Shown: positions 1 to 10,032, numbered from the stretch's first letter. The stretch: 64,000 bases of DNA from HK1 sp965220535 (GCA_965220535.1 OZ244833.1:3286001-3350000), one strand, 5' to 3'. The notes: generated from the letters alone by a model not told the origin. Program-made: numbers and translations.

Positions 1-50
1 TTTTTGAAATCCCGGCTACGAAGAAGATCGGTCAGATGTGTTTTGTTCAT
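1..50 (-). CDS. 5' end of a gene running off the window
   Basis: An ATG at position 50 on the minus strand overlaps the TGA of the preceding helicase gene by 4 bp (ATGA). It opens a frame reading MNKTHLTDLLRSRDFK before the window ends. The overlap implies translational coupling and one operon with the PLD/SNF2 helicase. Helicases of this build are often next to a DNA methyltransferase or another restriction component, so a modification enzyme is plausible. Sixteen residues are too few to name a family, and I do not assign one. Confidence 0.6.
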   Translation of the reverse strand, partial: MNKTHLTDLLRSRDFK

Positions 51-3000
51 GGAATCAGTCCTATCGAGCAAATGATATGAGGATGTATCGGTCCATCACC
101 CTCGGGGATTGCGAGTAGGTGATTTCTTTTCCACATCCCCACGACGGAATCGATTAATTCCGTATCTGTGGCACCTTGCCGGTTGAGACGGACAAGCCTG
201 TCTCTGGCGGCTTCACGGAGAGGATATCGATACACTCCCTCGATAACATCGCGCAAATCGATATCGGAATGCTCTCCTTTGAAAAGACCGCTTTGCCCTC
301 GATCTCTGTAGGCATTCAGCTTGTTGTAGATTCGATTGCGGATATTATTATGACCCCCCAAATTTCCGCTCAAATCCATTCGTGCTTGCTGGACGTATTT
401 CACCGCTGCCGCTACCAGTGCATGGTGATTCGAAGCAGGTGGTATCCTTTGTTCATCAGGAGGGCATCGAAGCAAATCCAGCACCTTGGACTGAGATTGA
501 GAGATGATATTGCCGTCGTCATCGACTTGGGCCAAAAAGTGGCGATGGCTATCGGTCCTGATATAAGCCAGAGTGCTCGCTTGTCCTGTGGTCCGTTTGG
601 CGGAGTAAGCGACATCGGGTAAGGCTTTGATTCTGCTTTCCAGGTCGGGATTTTCTTTTATGGCCTGTTGCCAAATATCGTACGCTCTCGTGATGAGGTC
701 GACATCATCGTCGGGTTCTTCCAAAACCACTTGATCTTTGTAGATTTTTTCCAAGTTGATTTCTTTGTCGTCGAAGAACTTTTCGTCGGAACCAAGAATT
801 TCCGCGCTTTGCGTCAAACGATTATCCAGTCGAGATCGAAGGCCGATCACTTTTTCGATCCCGTCTTCCGGCAGGAAGCTGTAGCAGAGAATTTCCGTGG
901 CTCTTTGTCCGATTCGATCCACTCTGCCGGCTCGTTGAATCAGTCGAATGGTTGCCCAAGGCAGGTCGAAGTTGACAACGATTCGGCAATCCTGAAGATT
1001 TTGCCCCTCGCTTAGCGAATCGGTGGTAATGAGAACTCGGATAGGGTTGTCGGTCCCCGGCTGCCCGTTGGATTCGGGGCTGAAATCTCTCACGATATCG
1101 GAGATACGATTCGTTTTTCCGCTGGCCATCTCGATCTGATTCAACCCCTCGGCAAGGAGTTCTCGATGAAGGTATTCCGCGGTGTCTTTGTATTGAGTGA
1201 AGACCAGCAATTTTTCGTTTGCATGTCTGTTCATGCAAAGTTCTCGAAGTCTTGTCAGCTTCCGATCGTTCTTCGCATCCCATAAGCCGATATCGGATAT
1301 GATATCGATCAGGTCTCGGCAATCCTTTTTCAGATTTTCGGCGATGGATGCATCGAAGTATCCAACGTCAATCCATTGGATTTTTTTATCCGCTTTTTTC
1401 CGCATGGATTCATAGTGAAGAGATCCCTTTTCAAGAAAATCATTCAAGTCGAAGACTTTTCGAATTTCACCATCGCCTTTTTCCGAACTCTCGTCTTCTT
1501 CGTCCTCATAGACAGTAAAAAGATCCCCGATCGGAAATCGTTGACGTTTGTCGTATGCTGCAAGATAGATCGCATTGCGCAGAATATGTCGTTGTATCGA
1601 GAGGATGAATGAGGGGCCGCAGCTTTCCAATCGCTTGAACATCTGCGATTTGGTGAAGCCGATCAGGTGTTTTCCGACTCGATTGAGATTTTTGGCGATC
1701 TTCTTTTCCTCGGCGGTCGCTTTATCCGGCAATTCTTTTGCGAAAAGATATTCTCCGAGGCCATAGCGAGGCAGTTTGAGGTTGGCTATTTTATCGACGG
1801 TTTCCTCTGAATAGAGAACGGAATATTGATCCCTTTCGTCCTTGTCGATCGAGAAATGAAGACATTTGGAAATTCTGTTAGGAAAATAGTGTTTTCCTCC
1901 GTCTTCGAAGACAAGATAATGCAGGTTCTTTTCTTGATCTTTCAAGGCATAGTTCTGTTTGATGTGATTTCGAGTGCGCCGGATCATGAATATCCGCATC
2001 AATTCCTTCCAATCGTCTACGCAATCGCTATGTTCAAAGGCGGCCAGAGAGGAAATGGGGGTGTTGGTGTGTCTGATTTTGAAATCCGAGTCGAAATTCT
2101 TTAATTTTTGAATATACGTACTCGGCTGCATTCCTAAATCCATAGTAGGATCCAAGAACAATCTCAACTGACTGCTCATATCCGTGAATTGTTTATTATA
2201 AGGAGTGGCCGTTATGAGAATGACTCGACAATCGTTCTGCTCGATATATTTCTTGACTTGTATATGCCTACGAGATTCCCGATTGCGCAAATTATGACTT
2301 TCATCGATAATGAGGGTAGGGAATCGTTTCATCCTGCTCAGATTATTTGTCTTTCCCAAGGAAAGCACGTTTCCCGATATTTCGTATTCTTGCAAATAAT
2401 CTTGTTCCCACATATCCTTTAGGTTCGGGGGGCAAATCACCAAGATATTTCCACCATAATCCTCTTGAAATGTTTTGGCGACGGCGCTGGCTACGATCGT
2501 TTTTCCCAATCCGACGACGTCACTGATGATGACACCTCTGCGGGAATATAATTTCTGTACCGCAAGGGTGACGGCCTGTATTTGAAATTCGAGCATTTTG
2601 TTTTGGAATATCTCCGGAATTTTGAAATTCCGTGCACCCTCGATGGCATCTTTCGAAAGTTCGTATGCGGTTTTGATATAGATCTCATAAGGATCGATTT
2701 TGTCTCCGGCCCAACTCCCTTCGATGATCTTGGCCAGTTCGACACTGATATCCAAGCACCAGCGATGATTCCACTTGCTTTCAAACCAATCAGCCAGTTT
2801 TTTCGTGGCATCGATATCCAACACATCGATATTGAGCTCGCCTTGGTTCACCAATCCGGCCATCGTCAGATTGCTGCTGCCGACATAGCCGACGATCGGG
2901 GATATTCGATTGTCGGTGTACGCCAGATAAAGCTTGGCATGCAAGGGGTAGGCACCGAAAAATTTCACCTGTATCACTCCTTCGCGGAGTTGTTTCGCCA

Positions 3001-3352
3001 GGTTTTTCAGTCCCTTTTCATCCCGGGCGGTGGGAATGCCATAGGTCAATTGCTTGGCAAGATCGTGGGCAAAGCGCTCTTTGTGCTTGGAAGCGATTTT
3101 TTGAGTGATTTCTTGCCGATCGTCGGCATAATGGTGACGCACGGTGATATCGTCGTTCCCCGGCATTCCGACGATCAGGCGGCATGCCGGTTTGCCGGGC
3201 TCCCGGGAGATGGACTCGATGGTGCGGGAAATTTTTCCCCAGCCGCGCAAGTTGAAATACCCGACGCAAAAATCCCCGCGCTTGGCCGTCTGCAGCGTTT
3301 CCTCGAGACTATCAAGCAGAATTTCGCTTTCGTTGTCGTAGATTGTCGGCAC
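47..3352 (-). CDS. PLD-nuclease-like / SNF2-type helicase fusion protein
   Basis: Predicted defence-type helicase of about 1101 residues. The N-terminal ~200 residues form a phospholipase-D-like domain with an HAK motif at 138-140 and GSSN at 158-161. A superfamily 2 SNF2-like helicase follows, with Walker A (VGLGKT) near 280-285, DESH at 350-353, TATPYN at 381-386 and motif VI QRAGRVDRIGQ at 806-816. I chose a GTG start at 3352 (MPTIYDNES) because the frame farther upstream runs into the divergent regulator and has no recognisable homology; the ribosome site here is weak, so the start is uncertain. Such fusions occur in phage-defence and restriction loci, where the PLD part may cut DNA translocated by the helicase. 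The gene overlaps its downstream neighbour by 4 bp and is divergent from an XRE regulator. Specific system membership (for example DISARM) cannot be shown here. Confidence 0.85.
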   Translation of the reverse strand: MPTIYDNESEILLDSLEETLQTAKRGDFCVGYFNLRGWGKISRTIESISREPGKPACRLIVGMPGNDDITVRHHYADDRQEITQKIASKHKERFAHDLAKQLTYGIPTARDEKGLKNLAKQLREGVIQVKFFGAYPLHAKLYLAYTDNRISPIVGYVGSSNLTMAGLVNQGELNIDVLDIDATKKLADWFESKWNHRWCLDISVELAKIIEGSWAGDKIDPYEIYIKTAYELSKDAIEGARNFKIPEIFQNKMLEFQIQAVTLAVQKLYSRRGVIISDVVGLGKTIVASAVAKTFQEDYGGNILVICPPNLKDMWEQDYLQEYEISGNVLSLGKTNNLSRMKRFPTLIIDESHNLRNRESRRHIQVKKYIEQNDCRVILITATPYNKQFTDMSSQLRLFLDPTMDLGMQPSTYIQKLKNFDSDFKIRHTNTPISSLAAFEHSDCVDDWKELMRIFMIRRTRNHIKQNYALKDQEKNLHYLVFEDGGKHYFPNRISKCLHFSIDKDERDQYSVLYSEETVDKIANLKLPRYGLGEYLFAKELPDKATAEEKKIAKNLNRVGKHLIGFTKSQMFKRLESCGPSFILSIQRHILRNAIYLAAYDKRQRFPIGDLFTVYEDEEDESSEKGDGEIRKVFDLNDFLEKGSLHYESMRKKADKKIQWIDVGYFDASIAENLKKDCRDLIDIISDIGLWDAKNDRKLTRLRELCMNRHANEKLLVFTQYKDTAEYLHRELLAEGLNQIEMASGKTNRISDIVRDFSPESNGQPGTDNPIRVLITTDSLSEGQNLQDCRIVVNFDLPWATIRLIQRAGRVDRIGQRATEILCYSFLPEDGIEKVIGLRSRLDNRLTQSAEILGSDEKFFDDKEINLEKIYKDQVVLEEPDDDVDLITRAYDIWQQAIKENPDLESRIKALPDVAYSAKRTTGQASTLAYIRTDSHRHFLAQVDDDGNIISQSQSKVLDLLRCPPDEQRIPPASNHHALVAAAVKYVQQARMDLSGNLGGHNNIRNRIYNKLNAYRDRGQSGLFKGEHSDIDLRDVIEGVYRYPLREAARDRLVRLNRQGATDTELIDSVVGMWKRNHLLAIPEGDGPIHPHIICSIGLIP

Positions 3353-3565
3353 AGTGCAGGTTCCATGAAAGGAAGAGGATAGCGGCGTCGATCGCCTGCC
3401 GGCGCATCGATTATCCCTCGTTTGACGATGTGGGGTAACCCTCGGTGGTTGTCGTGGGGCGTCGGATAGCGGGCTTTCCTCGGATTTTCGCTTCAGCTCT
3501 CGGATCGGCGCATATCCCGTTAGACTACGGGGCATATCCACCGCTTCGAAACAAGGAGACAGACG

Positions 3566-4642
3566 ATGTTTGCCGACCGACTCAAACTCGCTCGAAAGCG
3601 GGCCGGGCTTTCGAGATCGGCTTTGGCTGAATGCGTCGGGGGCGGGAGCATGGCGAAGAGCATCGGTGATTACGAGCATGGCCGGGGGCTGCCTTCTCTT
3701 TCCGTGTTGTCGGGGTTGAGCGATGCGTTGGATGTATCGAGGTTTTTTTTGCTGGGAAGGCGGGTTCTTGCGCTGAAGGATGTCGAATGGTGCAAGCATT
3801 CCGGTGTTTCGGTCAATGTTTCGGCCAAGGACCGTGCTTGTGCCGAGGTGCTGGCGATCGAGCGGGTGGAAAAATATTTGGAGATCGAGAGCATCCTCGA
3901 CCTTCCGCCGATCGGGGATCTCTTCGCTGATTTGCGCGTGGACGGGGTGAGCGATGAGCGAGAGATCGAAGGGCTCGCTTTGAAACTGCGTAAGAAATGG
4001 AAACTGGGGATCGATCCGATTCCTAGTATGACTGCATTGCTGGAAGACAGGGGTTTGATGGTTATCCAAGGCGATTTGCCCGAGCGTGTCGGCTTGACTT
4101 GTAAGGTCGAGTGCGAAGGGCGAGTGCCGATCGAGGTCATCGTGGTCTCTCGGGATGGGAATATCGGGCGGCGCCGCTTCGGTTTGGCGCGCGAACTGGC
4201 ATATAGGCTCATTGTCGATACCGGTAGCGAGGGGCGGCAGCACGAATCCTCGATGGACCGTTTTGCCGGTGCTTTTTTGGTTCAGCGAGAGCACCTGATG
4301 GGAAGTGTCGGCAAGGATCGAAGCGGTATGACTGTCGAGGAACTCTTTCGTTTGAAAAATCTCTACGGGGTATCGGCGGCGGCGATGTCGATGCGACTGG
4401 GACAGGTCGGTATCTTGCCGTCGGAGGTCGTGGCCGGATTGCTCAAGACTTTTGCGCGCAATCGGAGGAAGGAAGAGCCCGAGCCGATGCAGTCTTGCGA
4501 AGGTTTTGCCGCTTTCGAGGGACCGCAGCGTTTCGAGCGTTTGGTTTGGCAGGCACTGGGAGAGCGTACGATCCTTCCCCTGCGGGCGGCACGATTGCTT
4601 GATACTCCTTTGAAGGAGGTCGAAGCGGCGCTTGAAGGATGA
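3566..4642 (+). CDS. XRE-family regulator with degenerate ImmA/IrrE-like domain
   Basis: A 358-residue protein. Residues ~4-60 form a Cro/CI-type helix-turn-helix (RLKLARKRAGLSRSALAE). The middle and C-terminal part resembles the ImmA/IrrE metallopeptidase region found in many HTH-ImmA regulators. The family metal motif HExxH is lost: the matching stretch RFGLARELAY (204-213) has R and Y where the two zinc-binding histidines belong, so peptidase activity is unlikely. A clear Shine-Dalgarno AAGGAGA lies 6 nt before the ATG. It is transcribed divergently from the PLD/SNF2 helicase across a ~210 bp gap, the usual position for a repressor of a defence or restriction operon. That regulatory link is inference; the domain calls are by eye. 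Confidence 0.8.
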   Translation: MFADRLKLARKRAGLSRSALAECVGGGSMAKSIGDYEHGRGLPSLSVLSGLSDALDVSRFFLLGRRVLALKDVEWCKHSGVSVNVSAKDRACAEVLAIERVEKYLEIESILDLPPIGDLFADLRVDGVSDEREIEGLALKLRKKWKLGIDPIPSMTALLEDRGLMVIQGDLPERVGLTCKVECEGRVPIEVIVVSRDGNIGRRRFGLARELAYRLIVDTGSEGRQHESSMDRFAGAFLVQREHLMGSVGKDRSGMTVEELFRLKNLYGVSAAAMSMRLGQVGILPSEVVAGLLKTFARNRRKEEPEPMQSCEGFAAFEGPQRFERLVWQALGERTILPLRAARLLDTPLKEVEAALEG

Positions 4643-4712
4643 TCGGCCGATGGATCGCGCAGTGCCTCGAGGATTCGAGGCGTAAAGGACGAAGACGAGA
4701 CGGGTCGATCGC

Positions 4713-4967
4713 TCAAGTCAGGAGTTCGACCAAGATCGCGCTTCCGAAGCCCGTAATAAGGGCTGATATCGTGATGGTTCCCTTCAGTTTGTCGGCGTTG
4801 CTCTGGCTGATGGCAATGCGCATATCGGTACGGAGTTTCTCGATCTTGCGTTCTTGCTCGTCGAATTTAGGGACGATGATCCGCTCGACGGCTTCTTCGA
4901 TGGCATTTTTGAAGAATTGACGAGTCCGCTCCTCCTCTGTGCTCCTTGAATCCTTCTCGTTGTCCAT
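4713..4967 (-). CDS. Small coiled-coil protein with C-terminal membrane anchor
   Basis: An 84-residue protein starting MDNEKDSRSTEEERTR, preceded by a GGAGAAAG ribosome site. Residues ~15-62 are highly charged with heptad-like spacing (coiled coil), and the last ~20 residues (ITISALITGFGSAILVELL) are one hydrophobic membrane segment ending almost at the C-terminus. The layout recalls small bacterial coiled-coil/TM proteins of the DUF1640/CCDC90 type, but I cannot confirm the family. It converges with the XRE regulator 70 bp away. No function is assigned. Confidence 0.65.
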   Translation of the reverse strand: MDNEKDSRSTEEERTRQFFKNAIEEAVERIIVPKFDEQERKIEKLRTDMRIAISQSNADKLKGTITISALITGFGSAILVELLT

Positions 4968-5499
4968 CGCGACTTTCTCCAAAGGGGTGAAATAGAGCGT
5001 TCTCTCCAAGAGAAAAGGAAGGGGCTCGAAGAATACAAAGTTCCGGCTACCCTGTCTACCTGTTTTTCGCCTCGGTACGATATTTCCATCGACGCATTTC
5101 GGGTGAACGACCGTCCTTTTTTTCCGGCATCGGTCCGGGCATCGACGACTTCGATGAAAAAAGAAGAGTCCGATCCGACGAAGCCCTTGCAGCCGACATC
5201 CGAGGGCGAAATCCGAGGGTGTGGCGGCTTCTCGAAGATCTGCGAGAGAAGGGCGGGCTCCGGGTTTCGGGTGAAACATCCGAAGGGGGGCCGGAGGGTG
5301 CGGACGAGGGGATAATCCAAGGATGACGAGGGTGCTGCCGGTGCCTTGATGTACCATTATCGTCTCGATCCGAAGAGCGACGGTGCGGTGATCCTGACCG
5401 CGAGTCGTTGTCGCTCGTCTTTCCTTTGTCGAACCCTTCCTTCGGCGTCCTTGTGCGGGCGTGTGCGGGCGTTTTTTTACCAAGTTTTCGGATATCGCT
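4968..5499. other. Gene-free stretch before smc
   Basis: About 530 bp with no convincing reading frame. It holds the divergent upstream regions of the small membrane protein and smc. A 10-bp unit (tgtgcgggcg) is repeated twice at 5452-5471, just before a T7 run (5472-5478) that lies 21 bp upstream of the smc ATG. I see no RNA gene or clear promoter. Confidence 0.5.
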
Positions 5500-8400
5500 A
5501 TGCGGCTGCGTAAGATTCGGCTCGCGGGATTCAAATCCTTCGTGGATCCCACGACCATCGAGTTTCCCGGTGCCGTTGCCGGAGTCGTGGGCCCGAACGG
5601 GGGAGGCAAGTCCAATATCATCGATGCGGTGCGTTGGGTGATGGGCGAAATTTCCGCTCGTCATCTCCGTGGCGCCACGATGTCGGATGTCGTTTTCAAC
5701 GGCTCCAATACCCGAAAACCGGTCAGCGCCGCCAGCGTCGAACTCGTTTTCGACAACGGCGAGGGTCGTGCCGGGAGCCGTTTCGCCGATTACAACGAGA
5801 TCGCGGTGCGCCGGCAGGTCAGCCGCGACGGTCAATCCACTTATTGGCTCAACGGCACCCGTTGTCGCCGGCGGGATGTGATGGATATCTTCCATGGCAC
5901 CGGTTTGGGTCCGCGCAGCTACGCGATCATCGAGCAGGGGATGATCTCGAGGTTGATCGAGGCCAAACCGGACGAGATGCGCGATTTTCTCGAGGATGCG
6001 GCGGGGATATCGAAGTACAAAGAGCGTCGGCGCGAGACGGAAAATCGAATGCAGCATACGGTCGAGAATCTCGAGCGTCTCGACGATCTGCGCGAGGAGC
6101 TCGATCGACGGCTGGCGCATCTGGCGCGGCAAGCGACGCAAGCGGCGAAATTCCGTGAACTGAAAGCCGAGCAGCGCCGACTCGAAAGCGAGCATCTGGC
6201 TTTGCAGTGGCAGGGATTGGATCAAGAAGCCGCTTCGCACTCCCGCCGGGTGACGGAGCAGCAATCCAAGGTGGATGCCTCGCTCGCGGAGCAGCGCAAG
6301 TACGAGAGCGATCTGGAGCGGGCGCGGGCGGCGAGCGAGGAAGCGACGGAGGCGGGCAATCGTTGCTACCGCGAACTGATCGACGCCCAAGGGAGTGTCG
6401 CCCGCAGCGAGGAGTCCATCGCTTCTTTGCGGCGGCGCAAGGAGGATTTGGCGGAGTCCTTGGCGGCGGAGGACGAGCGTTTTCGAGCGATCGAGGATCG
6501 CATCGGGAAAGAGCGGGCCGAGCGCGAATCCCTCGTCGGTCAGTTGGCGGTCGACGAGCCTGCGCTCGAGGAGCTGCACGCCCGAGCCGCGGCGGAGCGC
6601 ACGAAGCTCGAAGCGCTCGAAAAAGAAGCCCAGTCGCTGAAATCGGAGCTCGACGACCTCGCCGAGCGGGAGCGCGAGCCGGCGCGTAGTGCGCATGCCG
6701 AGCAAGCGGGGATCGCTCATCTCGAGTCGGCAATCGAAGAGATGCGCTCGCGGCAAAAGACGCTCGAAGGCGAGCGAGAGGGGATCGATGCCGACACTCC
6801 GGCGCGGGATGTGGAACCCTTGCGCGATCGTATCGGCGAAGCGGAGCGGGCATTGGCCGCGGGAGAGGAAAACCAGTCATCGCTCGGCGAGAGGGTGCGT
6901 CGGTTGCGCGCCGATTCCGAATCCCTCGCCAAAGCGCTGCACGATACGCGGGCGACCCTCGCTCAGCTGAGGGCCCGTGCCGCCTCCCTTTCCGCGCTGC
7001 AGCAAGAAGCGCTCGGCATCGGAACGGGATCGGCGACCGACTGGCTGGCAAGCGCGGGCTTCGCTGAAAGTTCGCGTCTGGCGCAGGCGATAAAGGTGGA
7101 TGCCGGTTGGGAGCGTGCGGTGGAGACGGTGCTCGGCGCTCGCCTGCAAGCGGTGCTGGCCCAAGGGATGGAGGGCTTGGTCGCCGGGCTTTCGAATCTG
7201 GAGCAGGGAAGTTTTACCGCGATCGATGCCACGCAGGATCCCTCGCAGGCTTCGCCAAAGGACGATCCGGACGATCCGGACGATCCGCAACGCTCGGAAC
7301 AGAAGGACCGAACAGGGCTTTCGCCCTTGAGGTCGAAGATCCGCAGCGATTGGCCGATCTCCGATCTCTTCTTCGGGGTCCACTGCGCCGACGGGATCGA
7401 CGAGGCGATGGCCGCGCGGGCGCATCTAAGCCCGGGCCAAAGCGTGATCACCCCCGATGGGACGTGGCTAGGCTCCGCGTGGCTGCATGTGAGTCGGGGC
7501 GGGGAGGTCGAGGGCTACGGCGTGTTGGAGCGGGAAAAGGCGCTCCTCGCTCTCGAAGAGGAGATCGCTGGGGCCGAGGCCGGCGAGAACGATTCGAGGC
7601 AGCGCTCGCGTGATAACGAAGAGCGCCTGCGCGCCGCCGAGGAGGAATATTCCACCGGCCAGCAGGCTCTCAACGAAGAGCATCGTCGCTATGCCGCGCT
7701 GCGTTCGGATCTCGCCACGCGCATCGCCGAAGCCGAGCAAGCCAAAAGCCATCGTCTTCGGCTCGACGACGAGATCGACAATCTCGCCACGCGTATCGAG
7801 GATGCGCAAAAACGTCTTTTAAAGGCTCGCGAGAAATACGAGGATTCGTCGAAGGAGCAGTCGCGGCTGTCCGCCGAGCGCTTGCAATGCGAGGAGCGGT
7901 GGCGGGTGCGCAGCGCCGATCTCGAAGCCCTGCGCGAGCGTTGGCAGGCTTTGCGCGACGATGCCTATACGCTGGGGCTCAAGGTCGAGGGGATGCGTTC
8001 GCGTTCGGTCGCGGCGCACGATGCGAAGGCTCGCGATCAGCAGCAGTTGGAGGAGATCGAGGAGCGTCGGCGCACGATCGGGGTGGCCATCGAGGAGATC
8101 GAGCCCCCGCTGGCCGCGGCTTTGCAAAACCTCGAACGGCAGCTCGCTCGTCGCAGCGAGTTGGAAGCGTCGATGCGCGAAAAGCGCAGCGAAGCCGAAA
8201 GGCTGGAAGAGGCGGTGCGCCGGGTCGACGAGGAGCGGCAGCGAAGGATCGCGCAGGTCGAGGTCGAGCGGCAGACCCTAGAGCGTTTTCGCATCGAAAG
8301 CCAAGAATCCTTGGTGCTGCGCACGTCGATCGAAAAACGTCTTGCGGATGGCGAGGAAGCGATAGAAGCCTTGCTCGAGCGCATGGGAGAGGGAGCGACG

Positions 8401-9066
8401 GCCGAGGCTTGGGCGGAAAAAATCCAAGCGGTGGAAAGGCGTATCCAGCGCTTGGGTCCGATCAATTTAGCGGCGATCGAAGAGCGCGAGCAGCATGCCG
8501 AACGAAAACGCTATTTGGATGCCCAACACAGCGATCTGGAATCGGCCCTCAAGACCCTGGAATCGGCGATTCGAAAGATGGACGCCGAGACGCGCACCCG
8601 GTTTCGCGATACCTTCGAGCGGGTCGACAAGGGAATCGCGGCGATGTTCCCGCGCTTGTTCGGCGGCGGCAGCGCCGGGCTGCGCTTGACCAGCGACAAT
8701 CTGCTCGAGGCCGGGGTGACGGTGATGGCGCATCCCCCGGGCAAGCGCAATACCTCCATCCAGCTCCTTTCCGGCGGGGAAAAAGCGCTGACCGCGATCG
8801 CGCTCGTATTCTCGATCTTCGAGCTCAATCCGGCCCCCTTTTGTATGCTTGACGAGGTCGATGCGCCCTTGGACGATCCCAATGTCGGGCGTTTTTGCGC
8901 GATGGTGCGGGAGATGTCGGCGCGGGTGCAGCTGATCATCATCACCCACAACAAGATCACGATGGAGATCGCCCAGCAGTTGGTCGGGGTGACCATGCAC
9001 GAGCCGGGGGTGTCGCGCCCGGTCGCGGTGGATATCGATGCGGCGGTCGAAATGGCGGGAGCATGA
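5500..9066 (+). CDS. smc: Chromosome segregation ATPase SMC
   Basis: A 1188-residue SMC protein acting in the nucleoid to organise and segregate chromosomes. The N-terminal head reads MRLRKIRLAGFKSF with Walker A GPNGGGKSN at 31-39. Two long coiled coils flank a hinge around residues 500-690. The C-terminal head has the ABC signature LSGGEK near 1090-1095 and Walker B with DEVDAPL at 1118-1124. I start at the ATG at 5500 because family members begin at this MxLxxIxLxGFKSF motif; 13 extra in-frame residues upstream look spurious. An acidic DDPDDPDDP insertion (588-596) in the hinge region comes from a 9-bp tandem repeat. The gene is followed by zipA and ligA, the canonical gammaproteobacterial order. 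Confidence 0.97.
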   Translation: MRLRKIRLAGFKSFVDPTTIEFPGAVAGVVGPNGGGKSNIIDAVRWVMGEISARHLRGATMSDVVFNGSNTRKPVSAASVELVFDNGEGRAGSRFADYNEIAVRRQVSRDGQSTYWLNGTRCRRRDVMDIFHGTGLGPRSYAIIEQGMISRLIEAKPDEMRDFLEDAAGISKYKERRRETENRMQHTVENLERLDDLREELDRRLAHLARQATQAAKFRELKAEQRRLESEHLALQWQGLDQEAASHSRRVTEQQSKVDASLAEQRKYESDLERARAASEEATEAGNRCYRELIDAQGSVARSEESIASLRRRKEDLAESLAAEDERFRAIEDRIGKERAERESLVGQLAVDEPALEELHARAAAERTKLEALEKEAQSLKSELDDLAEREREPARSAHAEQAGIAHLESAIEEMRSRQKTLEGEREGIDADTPARDVEPLRDRIGEAERALAAGEENQSSLGERVRRLRADSESLAKALHDTRATLAQLRARAASLSALQQEALGIGTGSATDWLASAGFAESSRLAQAIKVDAGWERAVETVLGARLQAVLAQGMEGLVAGLSNLEQGSFTAIDATQDPSQASPKDDPDDPDDPQRSEQKDRTGLSPLRSKIRSDWPISDLFFGVHCADGIDEAMAARAHLSPGQSVITPDGTWLGSAWLHVSRGGEVEGYGVLEREKALLALEEEIAGAEAGENDSRQRSRDNEERLRAAEEEYSTGQQALNEEHRRYAALRSDLATRIAEAEQAKSHRLRLDDEIDNLATRIEDAQKRLLKAREKYEDSSKEQSRLSAERLQCEERWRVRSADLEALRERWQALRDDAYTLGLKVEGMRSRSVAAHDAKARDQQQLEEIEERRRTIGVAIEEIEPPLAAALQNLERQLARRSELEASMREKRSEAERLEEAVRRVDEERQRRIAQVEVERQTLERFRIESQESLVLRTSIEKRLADGEEAIEALLERMGEGATAEAWAEKIQAVERRIQRLGPINLAAIEEREQHAERKRYLDAQHSDLESALKTLESAIRKMDAETRTRFRDTFERVDKGIAAMFPRLFGGGSAGLRLTSDNLLEAGVTVMAHPPGKRNTSIQLLSGGEKALTAIALVFSIFELNPAPFCMLDEVDAPLDDPNVGRFCAMVREMSARVQLIIITHNKITMEIAQQLVGVTMHEPGVSRPVAVDIDAAVEMAGA

Positions 9067-9207
9067 GCGAAGAGGGCATATCGCTCGCTCACTCGGTAAA
9101 ATACGACGGACTACCGGGTGCATCCATCGGCATTTGATTCGATGGCGGCGATCTTTGCATCGCGTGCATTCCGATCCGGGAGTTGAACCCTTACCAGGAA
9201 GCGAGGA

Positions 9208-9921
9208 TTGGACAGTCTGCGTCTCATCCTGTTGATCGCCGGTGTCGCTCTCGTCATCGGTATCTACTTGACCGGTCATCTTGCGCATCGTCGCAAGGCG
9301 GCGCGTTCGGATAGGCATGGTCGCCTATCCAAAGGCGTCGTCGATGTCAGTGCGTTGGCGGGGCTGCGGGCGGTGGAGCAGCAAGAAAACGCCGAGGCCG
9401 ACGATGAAGGCCTCGATCCCTCCGACCCCTTCCTGCCCGACCCCTCCTTGCCGATCATCGCCTTGACCTTGATCGCCCGTCGCGGGTCGATGAGCGGTTC
9501 GGCGATCATCGAAGCCTTGGAGTTGGAGGGCTTGAAGCCGGGGCCGATGCGCATCTACCACTATCGCTATTACCCGGAAGACTCGGGCGAATCCTCCTCC
9601 TTCGCATCGTCCGGCACCTCGTCCGGCAACTCGTCCGGCCGGTCGCAGCCGATCGTATTTTCCATCGCCAACGCGGTCGAGCCCGGGGTCTTGGAGCCCA
9701 AGACCCTGCACGAGGAGAGGACACCGGGCTTGGTCGTCTTCATGAACGCGTCGGATCCGATGCATACGATGCGCACCTTGGATGCGATGCTCAGCGTGGG
9801 GGTGCGCCTCGCCCGCCGGTTGGATGCGATTTTGGGCGATGCCGAGCGTAACTATCTGACTCCTCGGGCGCGCGATGCGCTGCGCGAGCACGCCTTGAAT
9901 CTTGCCCGGAACCAGGGTTGA
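9208..9921 (+). CDS. zipA: Cell division protein ZipA
   Basis: A 237-residue inner-membrane protein that tethers FtsZ polymers to the membrane. It uses a TTG start with an upstream AGGAAGCGAGGA ribosome site. One N-terminal transmembrane segment (about residues 5-25) is followed by a basic stretch, a short linker and the C-terminal FtsZ-binding domain from about residue 80. The linker between TM and domain is much shorter than in E. coli ZipA (328 aa). A serine/glycine insertion around residues 130-150 (SSGTSSGNSSGRS) inside the C-terminal domain is encoded by a 12-bp tandem repeat (9608-9646). Position between smc and ligA supports the call. Confidence 0.93.
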   Translation: MDSLRLILLIAGVALVIGIYLTGHLAHRRKAARSDRHGRLSKGVVDVSALAGLRAVEQQENAEADDEGLDPSDPFLPDPSLPIIALTLIARRGSMSGSAIIEALELEGLKPGPMRIYHYRYYPEDSGESSSFASSGTSSGNSSGRSQPIVFSIANAVEPGVLEPKTLHEERTPGLVVFMNASDPMHTMRTLDAMLSVGVRLARRLDAILGDAERNYLTPRARDALREHALNLARNQG

Positions 9922-10032
9922 CGAGCGCCGTCGACGCCTGATCGGCGTTGCCCCGCCCTTCGCCGATCGCCTGCTTTCGACGGTTCCGATGCCCCTTCGC
10001 TTTTTCGCTCATCGGTTCGAGAGGATTCCAAG

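Noticed and set aside
1..3352. Naming the helicase locus as DISARM or another known defence system
   Set aside because: The PLD and SNF2 parts fit several systems, and the defining partner genes are outside the window.
5056..6756. 566-codon minus-strand frame over the start of smc
   Set aside because: Overlaps conserved Smc head codons; composition is Arg/Pro-rich shadow type.
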